This document shows, piece by piece, positions 19,131 to 30,134 of a stretch of 64,000 bases of DNA. The position numbers and the translations under genes are program-made. Numbering within the stretch: position 1 is the stretch's first letter; the number at the start of each line of letters is the position of its first letter. The notes below the pieces were generated by a model. The model saw only the letters and a list, made by a program, of their open reading frames with translations. It made no database searches and was not told where the DNA came from. Source of the stretch: Didymella arachidicola (Eukaryota; Ascomycota; Dothideomycetes; Pleosporales; Didymellaceae); contig CM049990.2 of NCBI GenBank assembly GCA_016630955.3, forward strand, positions 1-64,000, given 5' to 3'.

Positions 19131-20320
19131 AGTGCTGGTGGAGTTAGTGTACGAGGCTTAACTTCAAGCTTTGATAGCACCACTTCTAGGTTAAGTGGAA
19201 CCAAGCCAGTTGCTCTGAAACTAGACAAGATATTGCTCTTTGAGATGGCCCTGTCGTACACCTCTAGAAACGTTGCTAGAAAGGCTTTTTTATTAACATG
19301 GTTGATGTGGCTGTCTGCCAAGCCCCTGATTTCCTTCTTGTACGCCTGCTTCAGGGGGGCAAAACACCTAACGTTAAGCAGCTGCAGGATATGGGAGGCG
19401 TGTGGAGGCATACAGAGAGCAATAATCTTACTTTCCTTACAGAGGTTTTGGAACTCAAGCGACTTGTGGCTCTTATGGCCGTTAATAATAAGCAGCCGGT
19501 GACTGCCTACTGTACGAGCCTCTGTATGCTGGATAAAGTGCTTCAGCTAGGCAAGACCAAGCTCGTTAGTGGTCCAGCCGTTCTTGCTGACGCCAATCCT
19601 CTAATCTGGTGGGTTGTTGTGATACCAGGCCTTGTCGTGGTGCTTTGCTTTGAGGATAAAGAAGGGTGGGATAGACCACCCTATGGCGTTGATGCAAGCG
19701 ATTAGAGTTATCCACTCACGGTCACCAGGCTGGATACCAATTGGCTTCAAACGTCTCTCTAAGGCAGTGACTACCTTAACTGACCCTCCAACGCCTATCT
19801 GGAAGCCAGTCTCGTCAAAGTTGTAGGTGTCTTCGTCCAGGATCCTATACTTAGCTTTAACGTTGCGTACAAGGTCAAACCAGGGGCTGACAACAGCCGG
19901 ATTGCTGCACAGGACTCTCTGGTGATCCTTCTGTCGAGTTACTTGAGACTTGATCTCAGGCTTCCGGCGTATAAGGTTCCTAGCCCATTTTTCTCCAACC
20001 TGGTTACCACCACGAGCAGCTAGTAGTTGGTTGGCCATCTCTCGCACGTAGCTAAGCGTAGGGGCAAAGCCTCGCGCATCAAGCTTCCTTATATACTGCA
20101 CAATCGTGTCCTCTTCATGCCTTAAGAGCTTTGATGAGTTGGCTGAGATATCGCGTCGTGAAGGCTTTCCAGCGCGTCGCGTACGAAGAGTGCTTTCTTG
20201 AACGTTGTAGATAGCAGCAGCGCGTCGCTGGCTTAAGGATGTGTTAGATTTCATTGCTTTAATAGCTAAGATTATTCTTTCTTCACAAGGAAGTAATTCA
20301 AGATCAGATTGTTGCGACAT
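19131..20320 (-). pseudogene. Fot1/pogo transposase, truncated, with a premature stop
   Basis: ATG 20320 (MSQQSDLELLPCEER) opens 239 good codons covering the helix-turn-helix, CENP-B domain and first catalytic block (YNFDETGFQIG). A stop follows at 19601-19603. Beyond it the core continues (NGHKSH, then MPPHASHILQLLNVRCF, where the usual PLD has become LLN, so a catalytic aspartate is lost). The frame ends at the neighbouring transposon border after about residue 397. Truncation, a stop and the lost aspartate all point to an inactive copy. Confidence 0.88.
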
Positions 20321-20401
20321 TGTGAGGAGTGGTGGAAGAAGGTGTGGTCTTGGCAGAAGTGCGCATTTCGCTTACCTGCGCATTTCGCTTGCCGCTCACG
20401 T
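19131..20401 (-). mobile_element. Fot1/pogo-type element, 5' half only
   Basis: The right end has a terminal repeat (GCGCATTTCGCTTACCTGCGCATTTCGC...CTCACGT) stopping at 20401 before TA, in the style of the ACGT-ending elements elsewhere in the window. Its transposase starts at 20320 on the minus strand and is cut off at 19131, exactly where the 16986-19129 element begins. I could not find the missing 3' part or the left terminal repeat beyond that element, so the left side was lost. Confidence 0.8.
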
Positions 20402-20548
20402 TATAATAAAAGTATACTACTTAGTATACTACGCTGCTTAGTATATATCTACGTTAATAGATTTATAGATAGAGAGTATTATTAACTTTAAGAATAATAT
20501 AAAAAGGTGTCTAGAAGACGCTTAGGATATCTAGAAAGGAAGCGTAAG
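20402..20548. other. AT-rich spacer between transposon end and synthetase gene
   Basis: Short AT-rich sequence with repeated TTAGTATACTAC text. No gene is seen. It contains the 3' flank of the acetoacetyl-CoA synthetase gene, so the transposon landed within about 150 bp of that gene's stop codon. Confidence 0.6.
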
Positions 20549-22725
20549 CTAGTAAGTTCGTGTCCATTCACGGTACCAGTCCAAACACTCGGCGTTTGCG
20601 ACACTCGCAGATGTCTTGACATTCAGACCACAGAGAATCTGTTTGACCGCACCTTCTACCCTGTCTGTCGTCAGATGCAGTGGTCATTATCTTGTTCGGG
20701 GACTTACTTCTTTCCGTTCGTCGTCACAGGGATCTCTGGGCATTCATCAATGACGGCTGGAACATGTCTCGCACTCATTGAACTCTTGACCGCAGTCTTG
20801 ATTCTCAATACCAAGTCGTCGGAGATTCGATGGCCCTCCGCCATCTTCAAGAACAGGACTACGGTTTCATCGGCGTCAGTCTCTCTTCTTCGACCAATGC
20901 AGAGAGCATCGGAGACCTCATTGGCGAAGTGCTCCAGCACGACGTTATAGATCTCTGCTGAACCGAATCGCACACCAGCTGGCTTCAAGATACCATCACT
21001 TCGACCCAGCATCCAGATCCCACCCGTCTTGGGATTGAAGCGCACGAAATCGCCATGATGCCAGATCTGCTGTCCTTGCTTGTTCGTGAATTTATCGAAG
21101 TACGAGTCGTGGTACTTCTTGCTGCCTTCGCCACCCCAGAAGGCGACAGGCTGGCAGATAAAAGGCTTGGTGCATACGAGATCGCCTGGTTCGCCAGTGG
21201 ACGAGATGTCTTCGCCTGTGTAGTCAAATGCAGCAATTGCCATGCCGAGCCCAGCAGCCTGAATCTCGCCTTCGTACACGGGTATTAAAGGATTCGGCGC
21301 ACCGAAAAGGGAGATGATGTCAGTACCGCCCGTGATGCTTCCCAGATTTATTGTTGGGGGGAAGGCGGAATAAACGTATGAGAATGTCGATGGTGCCAAA
21401 GGTGACCCAGTCGAATAGATGGCTTCAAGTCTACTCAACGCCAGACCCGCAGAGCGAGGATTCACCGACTTCTGCTCCAGGATCGAGAGATACTTTGCAG
21501 AGGTACCAAAATGAGTGATGCCATATTCTTCGACCAATCTGTGCATTGCGAGGTCATCGGGGACAGAGGTCGAAGGGTCGCTGCTATCGACATAGCGGAA
21601 AGGAGAGCCGTCGTATAGCACCAGTGTAGCTCCTGAGGCCAGGCCAGAGACGAGCCAATGCCACATCATCCACGTACATGTTGTGAAATAGAACAATCGC
21701 GACGAAGTAGTGATGGAAGAGTGTATGATATGCTCCTTCTTGTGTTGAAGAAGTGTACCAATAGCACCATGAACAATGCACTTTGGTGCGCCAGTTGTGC
21801 CACTGGAGTACAGGATGTATACTGGGTGGTCTGGACTCAGCTGCTCAAATGTCAATTCAGAGTCCTGGGCTAGGCTCGTGAAGGCTGCATAATCGTATGC
21901 TTCACCCGAGGCCACTTTGATAGAGCTCAATTCGACTTCGACTGACGATACAGTAGGGAAGACAACGACAGCTTGGAGAGAAGGTAGTCCGGCTGCAATC
22001 TCGTTGATCTTGGGTACGACTGGGTGACTGCGTCCATTGTAAAAGGCTGCGTTGTCTGCAAATAGTACCAAAGGCTCAATCTGCCGCAAGCGCTCCAAGA
22101 CAGCGTGCACACCAGTGTCTGGGCTTACTGCTGTCCAAATGCCTCCAAGAGATGTAGCAGCCAGCATTGCAACCAGTGCATTGGTATGGTTCGCAACGTA
22201 GCCAGCGACTCGGTCGCCCTTTTGTAGTCCAAGAGCTTTCATGCCAGCCTGGCATTGTCTGACCCTCTCCCTTAACTCCCTCCATGTCACGATCTCGCGT
22301 GTGGTCTCGGTAACAGAGATGACGGCGGGCACGTCCGAATCGACCTCTTGTGTAGGATAGAGGAGATTCTCGGCGAAATTCAGTGTCACTCCTTCGAAAA
22401 ACGCTGGGCGAGGGAACATGGGCGCGTTCGGGTCGACAGCCTGTTCACAGATCAGCTTGGACGAGTGCGCCTCGGCAAGACTTGGACTGACTCTTGTTGC
22501 TTTCCCTTGAGCCCTCACCCCCACAAACTCCCACACGTCCTGCCAGAACTCATTAATATTCTCAATACTCCACTGGTACAGCTCCCGGTATGAAGATAAT
22601 TGCAATCCGTGTGCCTTGTTCACTCGGTGGAGGAATTGGTACATGGCCGTGCTCTCAGGTGCGGAATGTCTCCACAGGAGTTTGGGGCCCACCGACGCGC
22701 CATTAGTCTCATTTGTGCCATTCAT
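20549..22725 (-). CDS. Acetoacetyl-CoA synthetase
   Basis: Joins acetoacetate to CoA with ATP through an acyl-adenylate (ANL superfamily), feeding acetoacetate into lipid and sterol precursors; cytosolic in known cases. ATG 22725 starts MNGTNETNG. Exons are 20708-22725 and 20549-20660. The intron 20661-20707 begins GTAAGT, directly inside what looks like the stop of the long frame, and ends GACAG. The splice restores the conserved tail (NGKKVEGAVKQIL...) and ends at TAG 20549. Total 709 residues, normal for the family. The N-terminal ACAS_N-type region (YRELYQWSIENINEFWQDVW) is followed by the ATP loop YSSGTTGAPK and the motif WWHHGDF-like IWHHGDFVRFN. No stops or frame breaks are present although transposons lie on both sides, so it looks functional. 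Confidence 0.92.
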
Positions 22726-22896
22726 TGTGTGTTATAGAAAGAGACGACCAGATTGTTATGCAATCAGGAGTCTGAAGAGCGTTGGTGCTGCGGTGTTTAA
22801 GAGTCACGGCTATCGCAGGAAATTTGTTGATGCTCAGGTCCCCCACGTTCCGCTCGGGACCCCAGGCGATTCCTAGCGCGAGAAACGAGAACCCTA
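22726..22896. other. Upstream region of the synthetase gene
   Basis: 171 bp between the synthetase start and the next transposon's left end (22897). It must hold the promoter, or the promoter has been displaced by the insertion. No clear element was identified. Confidence 0.4.
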
Positions 22897-22968
22897 CCGT
22901 GCACGGACACCGAACGCCCGGCGCATCACATCAACACCAGTTTTCAACGCGTAATAACTCAACCAAAC

Positions 22969-25699
22969 ATGCCAGGAATTAGAGATGCGCTTGATGAGAT
23001 TCGTAACTTGAAGCTAGGCGAAAAACTTGTATATACTTATATTGCAAAAAAACATGGTGTTGCGCGTTCTACATTGTCGCGCGCGCATCGACGCGTGCAG
23101 GTGCCCCGGGAGGTTATGACACCAAACAGCCGCAAACTCAACAACCAGCAGGAAACTGACCTTATCAATTACATTGAGAGGCTTATAGCGCGTCACCTAC
23201 CACCTACAAGAGCTATGATTCGAAATTTCGCGTCTGCTATTGCCTCAACTCCTTGCTCTGATAAATGGGTTACGCGCTTCCTCCGCCGTCACCGCGACCG
23301 GCTCACTTCTCAATGGGTGACGGGTATGGATTCAGATCGTCACAACGCTGAGTCAGGGTATAAGTACGAGTTATACTTCAAGCTTCTGCAGCAGAAGATC
23401 ACTGAGTATGACCTTGAGCCTGAGCACACGTACAATATGGATGAGAAGGGCTTTGCTATTGGGGTACTAGGAAGGTCAAAGCGCATCTCCAGCAGGCGTT
23501 TATATGAGAAGAAACAGGTTAGGCAGGCTCGTCAAGATGGCTCACGTGAGTGGGTGAGCCTATTAGCTGCTATTTGCGCGGATGGTACAGCACTTCCCTC
23601 TGGCATCATCTTCGCGTCGGAAAACTCCACTATCCAGAGCCATTGGGTGGCCGATATTGAGGCAGGAAAACACTTAATTCACGTGGCTTCTTCGCCTACA
23701 GGCTGGACGAACAACGACATTGGATTGGCCTGGCTTGAACAGGTGTTTGACCGTTATACCAAACCAAAGGCGCGGTTGAAGTACCGCCTCTTGATCGTGG
23801 ATGGCCATGGGAGTCACCTGACGCAGCCTTTCATTGAATACTGCTATCAAAAACGGATTATACTTGCAGTGTTACCCCCTCACAGTACCCAAACGCTACA
23901 ACCGTTGGACGTGGTCTGTTTCAAGCCTCTCTCCTCTCACTACGCCAGCGAACTCGATGACCACCTCCAGCAATCCCAAGGCCTATCCCCGCTGTTAAAA
24001 GGCGATTTTTTCAACCTATTCTGGCCTGCTTGGGTTGCTACGTTCAGGGAAGATCTCATACTCAAGGCCTTCACAGCCACCGGCATATCCCCAGTTAACC
24101 CCCCCCGAACATCAACTTTTCCAGGTCAGCGAAAGGTCGATTTCCATCGATTTTTCGTCCAAACACGACTTAAATGCCTTCGTAAATCTGTTTCCCAACG
24201 TCCTGTCTCCGCTGCAGGCGTTGTGGCCGGCGCGCTGCCCTGTTTTGTCTTTCAGCTCTTCGCTGAGCTGAAATCTTTTCAAAATGGCCCGTGCGCCACT
24301 CAGTTTTACACGTTTGGTCGAAGGCCACAACCACCGTTAAGACAAGGAGACAGCTTTGCCACTCCCTGTTCTTACAAGATATGGGCACCTGCCAGGCCTA
24401 AACACAAAGGCTCTCCATGCGAAGAGCCACGGCACGATTCGACAGAGCACCGGCTCTCAACACGCAAACAAGGCAGCCAGCATGGCCTTACATTCCACGA
24501 CTTCTAAGAGATAAAGAAGAAGGATGGCCTGGCTCTGCCTTCCTACTACACCTATCTCCTTCGACACAGGCATGGCCAAGCCTAGTACAAAGGCTCTCCT
24601 CGCGCAGAGCCACGGCCTTGATTCGACAGAGCACCGGCTCTCCACACCCACCCTCTCTTCCCTTCTCTCTCTTACGGCACTTCACTGCCTTTGAACACAC
24701 ACAAGGGATCCTCCCTAATGTACACAAACTGCTCAGTCTCCCCAACTGGACGGGGAGCTGTAGTTCTGGCATGGTAGCAATACCCGCGTACGCAAGAAAT
24801 GCTTTCTAAGGTAGTGTGTTAGCACTGTAATTCTATAGCTTAGCACGTCGTATATGCCCTTCGTGAGGCGAGATGATGGACTTAATCCTCATCAACTAGA
24901 CGTAAAATGAATACCAACCAACCAACCAACCAACCCAGTTAACCCCGACGTTATCCTTGATAAATTTCGCCACGCAACCCCTGAAAACTCAGGATCAGTC
25001 TCCTCTGGTTCTACGGCTTATTCTGCAGAAGACTGGCTCAAAGCTTGCACTACCCTTCATGCAGAGGTGAAGGATCCGCGCACCTACACTGCGCGGAAGC
25101 TGGGTCAAACGATCCATCACCTTTCAACTCAACTAGAGATCGCCAACGCCGAGCTAGAAGGGTTGCGTAAGAAGCTATACCAAAAGCAGAAGCGTCAAAA
25201 GCATCCTACTAGGCAGTTGGACCTGCAACAGCATCAGGAGTATCACGGTGGGGCGAATATGTGGTCTCCTCTAGCCTTCCGCGAGGCGCGCGCCCGCATG
25301 GCTGTTGCAGAACGAGAAAAGCAAGCTGATGCGCTACAAAAGGCCGAGATAAAGGAGTCAGCAACTGCTCATAAGCTCTACAAGGCCAAAGTAGCAGAAG
25401 AAAAGCGTGTGGCCCAGGCGAGGGAGAAAGAAGAGCGAGACCGGGTCAAGGCCAAGAAGGCAGAAGAAGCAGCTGAACGCAAGGTGGAAAGAAAGCGTCA
25501 AAGGCAGGCTCGCGACGCTAAAAAAGCTATAAAACTGTCTCAAAGAGGCAAATGCACAATCTCTAAAGCTTCTGCAGTTAAAAAGAAGCCTGCGCGTCGT
25601 GCTGTGGGTGCTCGTAGTCATCCAAAGCCTGCGACGCCTGCTCCGCCAGCTCGCACTCACACTACCCGCAGCGGCCGCACCGCTACTCTATATAATTAA
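22969..25699 (+). pseudogene. Fot1/pogo transposase split by retroposon insertion
   Basis: ATG 22969 (MPGIRDALDE). The first part, 22969-24102 (378 codons), covers the helix-turn-helix, CENP-B domain and the full catalytic core (D158 in NMDEKG, VDGHGSH, QPLDV). The second part, 24947-25699 (251 codons), carries the coiled coil and basic tail. The two halves are exactly in frame once the retroposon and its target duplication are set aside, and neither half has a stop. The gene was thus open when the retroposon struck. As it stands, translation runs on into retroposon sequence and stops at 24507. Confidence 0.9.
24103..24933 (+). mobile_element. Retroposon (LINE 3' fragment or SINE-like), ACCA-tailed
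   Basis: An 831-bp insertion flanked by a 13-bp target duplication CCCAGTTAACCCC (24090-24102 and 24934-24946). Its right end is a short tandem tail (ACCAACCAACC...). Tail plus variable-length duplication is the mark of target-primed reverse transcription. Inside are two related segments of about 80 bp (near 24395 and 24573) sharing CAAAGGCTCTCC...AGAGCCACGGC...GATTCGACAGAGCACCGGCTCTC. No reverse transcriptase frame is present, so it is a 5'-truncated LINE end or a non-autonomous element moved in trans. Confidence 0.8.
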
Positions 25700-25845
25700 T
25701 TTGTATGGAGAAACTCTGTTCTATAGGCCTATAGTCTATTACTACCAAATATCTCACGATAATAACTATTGCATGTGGCTCTATAGCCTCATATTTCTGG
25801 TGGGCATGAACGCCCAGAGCGGGCGTTCGGTGTCCGTGCACGGTA

Positions 25846-27977
25846 CCCGTGTCCGTGCACTCAATGCACGCCGTCAGTCAATGCACGCGCATCACCAAAA
25901 CGGGCTACAGAGACTTGAGGCTGTAGAGCCACACACAACAGCTTGTATTACAGGATAACTTAGTGGAGCATTCTATCAACCTATAGAACAAACTTTCTTA
26001 CCAAAACTTTCTTGGCCGAAGGATTTTGCGGCCGCGAGTGTTGGTTTGGTGTGGAGGTGTTGGCGTACGCGCTATGCGCGAGGCACCAGCTACATCATCC
26101 CCAGCACTACGTTTCTGCTTCTTCTTTGGTGCTTCTTTCTCCAGAGCCTTGCGCTTGCCTATAGAGGGCTTTCGTATAGCTTTTTGAGAGTTGCGAGCTT
26201 GCCTTTGACGCTCTCTCTCAGCCTTGCGTTCAGCGACTTCCTTAGCCTTCCTAGCCTTCTGCTGGTCACGCTCTTCCTTCTCCCTTGCGCGCGCATCACG
26301 CTTCTCCTGCGCAATCTTCTCATTGTATAGCTTATTAGCCTTAGCAAGCTCCCTCATGTCAGCTTTCTCCTTCTCGTCTGCCTCTCGCTCCTCCCTTGCA
26401 AGCCTCATGCGGGTCTTGGCTTCCCTGAATAACCGAGGAGTCCACATCATTGAAGGCCCCCAGTACTCATAGTGTTGCAGCAGGTCTAGAGACTTGCCCT
26501 TCATCTTTCTCCTTTTCTTAACAGTAAGAGCGTCAAGCAGGCCCTCATTTTCGCTCTGTAGAAGGGTGTTCTGTATGGCCATGTGGTGGAGCGATTGCCG
26601 AACAATAGATGCGTCCTTCTCTGAGGCACTACTCAACGCGCGTTTTATGACTGTATTCAGTTTCTGCCATGCCTCGCCGCCGTATGTACGAGCTTCCTCT
26701 AAAGCGTTGCTAGAGGTGTCTGAGTCGTCGTTGGTGAAGCGATCGAGTATAACATTGGGGTTAAATGGGTGTACACCTGTCGCCTTGAACGAGCTAAAGA
26801 TATTCTTTGCAATGAAGCTGCTTGCCCAAGCATCCCAGAACAGGCCAAAGAAGTCAGCTTTAGTTACAGGCACTAGGCCTTGATGCTTGTGAAGGCGTGT
26901 TGCCAGCTTCTTTGAGTATGCTGTGCTGAGAGGCTTAAACATTACCACATCAAGCGGCTGCAGCGTGTGCGTGCTGTGAGGTGGATAGATACCTAACAGT
27001 ATCTTATGCCTGTGGCAATACTCCAGAAACTCTTCTGTTAGGTGGCTCCCGTGGCCATCCACAAGCAACAGGCGGTACTTTCTCCGAGCTTTGGCTGTTG
27101 TGAAGCGCTCAAACACCTGCTGGAGCCAGGCAAGACCAAGCCCATCGTTTGACCAGCCACTGCCTGATACTCCAAAGAAGGCCATATGTTCTCCTACCTT
27201 CACATCCTCTACCCATGTGTTTTGTATGTTCTTTGAGTCAGCTGCGTAAATGAGAGCTGGCGGCAACGCTGTGCCGTCAGCGCATACACACGCTAACAAG
27301 CTTATCCATTCACGATTACCATCCTGCAGCATCTGCTTAAACTGCTTCTTCTTAAACAGCCTCCTGCTAAAGATCCTCTTCTGTCTGCCAACGGCTCCAA
27401 CCATGAAGCCTTTCTCATCCATATTGTACGTATGCTCAGGCTCCACTTCGTAGAAGTTGATTTTGCTGCCTAGCTGTTCAAAGTACACCTTGTACTTATC
27501 ACTAGAGTCAGCAGCGTGGCGTTGTCGATCCATAGAAGTGCTCTATTGGGATGTAAGCTCATCTTGGTGTCGGTGGAGGAAGCGTGTGACCCAGCTCTCG
27601 GAGACAGGGTGTCCAGCGATATCAGACGCGTAATTCTGCACCATCTCTCTTGTAGGAGGTAACTTTTGCTCTGTCAATCCCTCCAGATACGTCACAAGCT
27701 CTGCCTCCTGTTCTGGTTGAAGATTGCGACGTGCTAAACCTGCCTCTGCACGCGACCCGCTGACACCTCGGTGCTTGCGCGACAACGTTGAGCGATTAAC
27801 ACTATGCTTTTTAGCTATTGTCGCGTAGCAAACTTCTTCGCTAGAGTTAAGAGCATCTAGCTCTGCAAGGGCTTCTTCCATAGTCATCGTGGCGTTGAGT
27901 TGTGGGGGGTGCGAAGTTGGGACGAAATCGCGATCGCGTGCATTGACTGACGGCGTGCATTGAGTGCACGGACACGG
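25846..27977 (-). mobile_element. Fot1/pogo-type DNA transposon, near-intact, about 2.13 kb
   Basis: Ends begin CCGTGTCCGTGCACTCAATG (left about 25847, right ending 27977). TA at 27978-27979 flanks the right side. On the left the TA at 25844-25845, shared with the neighbouring element, is separated from the repeat by one extra C. The two elements are therefore back to back. It carries a full-length transposase with a single stop codon. Confidence 0.9.
25998..27887 (-). pseudogene. Fot1/pogo transposase with one nonsense codon
   Basis: ATG 27887 (MTMEEALAELDALN) to the end at 25998 is one continuous frame of 630 codons broken by a single TAG at 27543-27545. The intact relatives have SQW at the matching place (for example TSQWVTGMD), so the change is a TGG tryptophan codon turned to TAG, a G-to-A transition. 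Everything else is in place: helix-turn-helix (AKKHSVNRSTLSRKH), CENP-B domain, NMDEKG, VDGHGSH, QPLDV, coiled coil. It is one base away from an open gene. Confidence 0.9.
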
Positions 27978-27979
27978 TA

Positions 27980-30134
27980 CCGTAATACCTATAGAATCGC
28001 GCAACACGCGTTGCGAAGTTCATCATCCACACGCGCAGTTCGCAACTTCCGGCCTTCGGCTACACGGCTTGCGGCGACATCGATGGCGTTCTTCTGCTTT
28101 CTGCCCCGCGTTGCACTGGCATCCTCTTGAGTCGCTACGTTGCTCTTCCACCCGGTTTCGACGGATTGGGCGCACACGTGATGCATTGAATTCTCTCTAG
28201 ATCGCCCATGGTTGAGGCCGACCCTCTCTGCCATCGACTTCGCGCCCCATTCCCAGCTTTGTCACATACTAACGAAGAAATTTGAAGCCCGTCGATCTCC
28301 TTCGCAGCCTCTCACTTGGCCGCCTCACAGGCAAGAAAGGGGCCCATTTAACGCAACACGTGCCTCCACATTACAGCTGTCCAAGGCTGGCGGGTTCCTG
28401 CAGATGCGGCAGCTCAGTGTCTGCGACAGCATGCCGAATACGCCATTTACGACGATGCGCTAGTCTTTGACTACATCGCCCTTCCTGCTTCCTCGAAATA
28501 CCACCTGCCCTCACAAGTTGATCTGGATATATGTTCCAAGTAGTAGACGCGTTCACGAAAGCATGATGACGACAGCATATCGCAAGTTCTCTCGTCGAAG
28601 GAGGCGCTGTTCTAATAGCCTGACTTCTCAACAACCAATCTGAGGCGTGGAGCAAACCTTGGAAGCGCAGCAAAGCGCAACAAAACACCGCTGTACCCCT
28701 GCCTACATCAGCCAGCGCATCTCCAGGGCAAAAATAGCTTACTGCAATAAAGCATGAACTGGCAAGGCAGCAGCCTAATAACGATCGATTATCGCAGTAC
28801 TTCGCGACCAGGCGTTGGTTCCTGTGCCGATTAGCAGGTAGAGCGGTGAAAAGCAGCGTAAAGCCGCTATCCCGATTTCGGTAAGGCGGCCCATTCACCG
28901 CTCCCAAGCTCCCAACGTCTCTGTGTAAGGAAGTGTCCAGATTGGGGATGCGCGCATGTGCTCCAGGTTCCCACGCCACCCATCCCAGGACGATCCGCCA
29001 TGTGGAAGCCGGGCTGCATTGCAGTCTTGCACGAGCATTTACCAAACCACTGCCCATGTTCACCAATTATCTAGAGTCGTTACTGCTCGGCACGACTGGC
29101 TTGCAATGCATGGTCGTTACAGCTCATCTATGTTCCAGGATCTTGACCGCTGATTGTACTTACTCTTTGCCTTCTTCGGTGCCCTCGAAGCACAACGAGC
29201 CGCGAGTACACTTCCTTGTCTGTTCCGGTCAGCCTTTCGAGCGCTGTGTTGCAACGTGGACACCTTAGCACGATAGGCTGAGTACCTGCTGCATGTTGTT
29301 CCTGCCATACATCGAGCAAACAGCTGCCAAACTAGGGTATTGTCGGACATCAACAAGCCAAAGCTACGTCTTGGGCTCTCGACCTTCTCGGAAAGGATCT
29401 CGAGAGGGTGGTCAGCAAGTCCTGCCGGGACTGAGAAGTCTGCTCTGGTTGGCAAACGATTTGGAGTTGACGGTGGTGGCAATCTCGATCCTCGAGATGA
29501 GTTACCAAAGCAGCAGCAGCAGATGAGAGATGATAGTTACACGACATCTAGAAGGTTTGGACTGTTGCATCTCTGACATACATAAGATCCTGGCCTTAGT
29601 GGCTACATTAACTCGTCAGGCAATTCGGTCCTTACACAGAAAGTACCTTAACATCGTTGCTGATTGCTATAGTCCACACCAGTATAGAGGTCGTTGCGAT
29701 TAAGTGACAGAGCGTGCCGCTAACCTCGGGCAGGAAACGTTGTCTGCGCGTTCGCTTTAGCAGCATGCCCGCATTACCGGTACCTCCGCCATCTGCCTGT
29801 CCTTACCATGGTCCGACTCTGAGCCTAGTAGGCCATTCTAATACCGCGCCCGATGTGTCACCCATGACTCGGTTCGAACGAAGTGCAGCGAGTGAGCTTC
29901 CTTTCAGTCTTCTGGAACATGGAACAGTTGGTACAGCAACTAGCGGCGGGTGCAATTGCGCAGGGACATCATCGCTAGCGCAGGATGCCTTAGCTATAGA
30001 GCTCGAAACTATGACAGGCGGAGGTAACACAGGATAGTCACGAACAAAATGCCCCCATGACGACAAATCGAGCGAAGGTCTTTGATACACTAGTAACGAT
30101 CTATCCCATCAGCTCGAGCTTCAGCTTTCCGTCT
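27980..30134. other. Gene-poor stretch
   Basis: About 2.2 kb with no recognisable gene. A plus-strand stretch at about 28380-28545 stays open for about 52 codons with protein-like composition (WRVPADAAAQCLRQHAEY...) but has no ATG, splice context or known family; it may be an eroded exon. Other open frames are short and overlap on opposite strands, as chance frames do. Confidence 0.4.

Larger units (their letters stand above)
22897..25843 (+). mobile_element. Fot1/pogo-type DNA transposon split by a retroposon
   Basis: Inverted ends CCGTGCACGGACACCGAACG lie at 22897 and (reversed) at 25843, flanked by TA at 22895-22896 and 25844-25845. Total 2,947 bp, of which 831 bp (24103-24933) plus a 13-bp target duplication is a later retroposon. 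Without these the element is about 2,103 bp, the same size as the intact one at 12900. It ends one or two bases from the next element. Confidence 0.92.

Noticed and set aside
28371..29066. 231-codon minus-strand frame
   Set aside because: No domain, odd composition (many C, R, S, H), and a more protein-like short frame lies on the opposite strand; probably chance.
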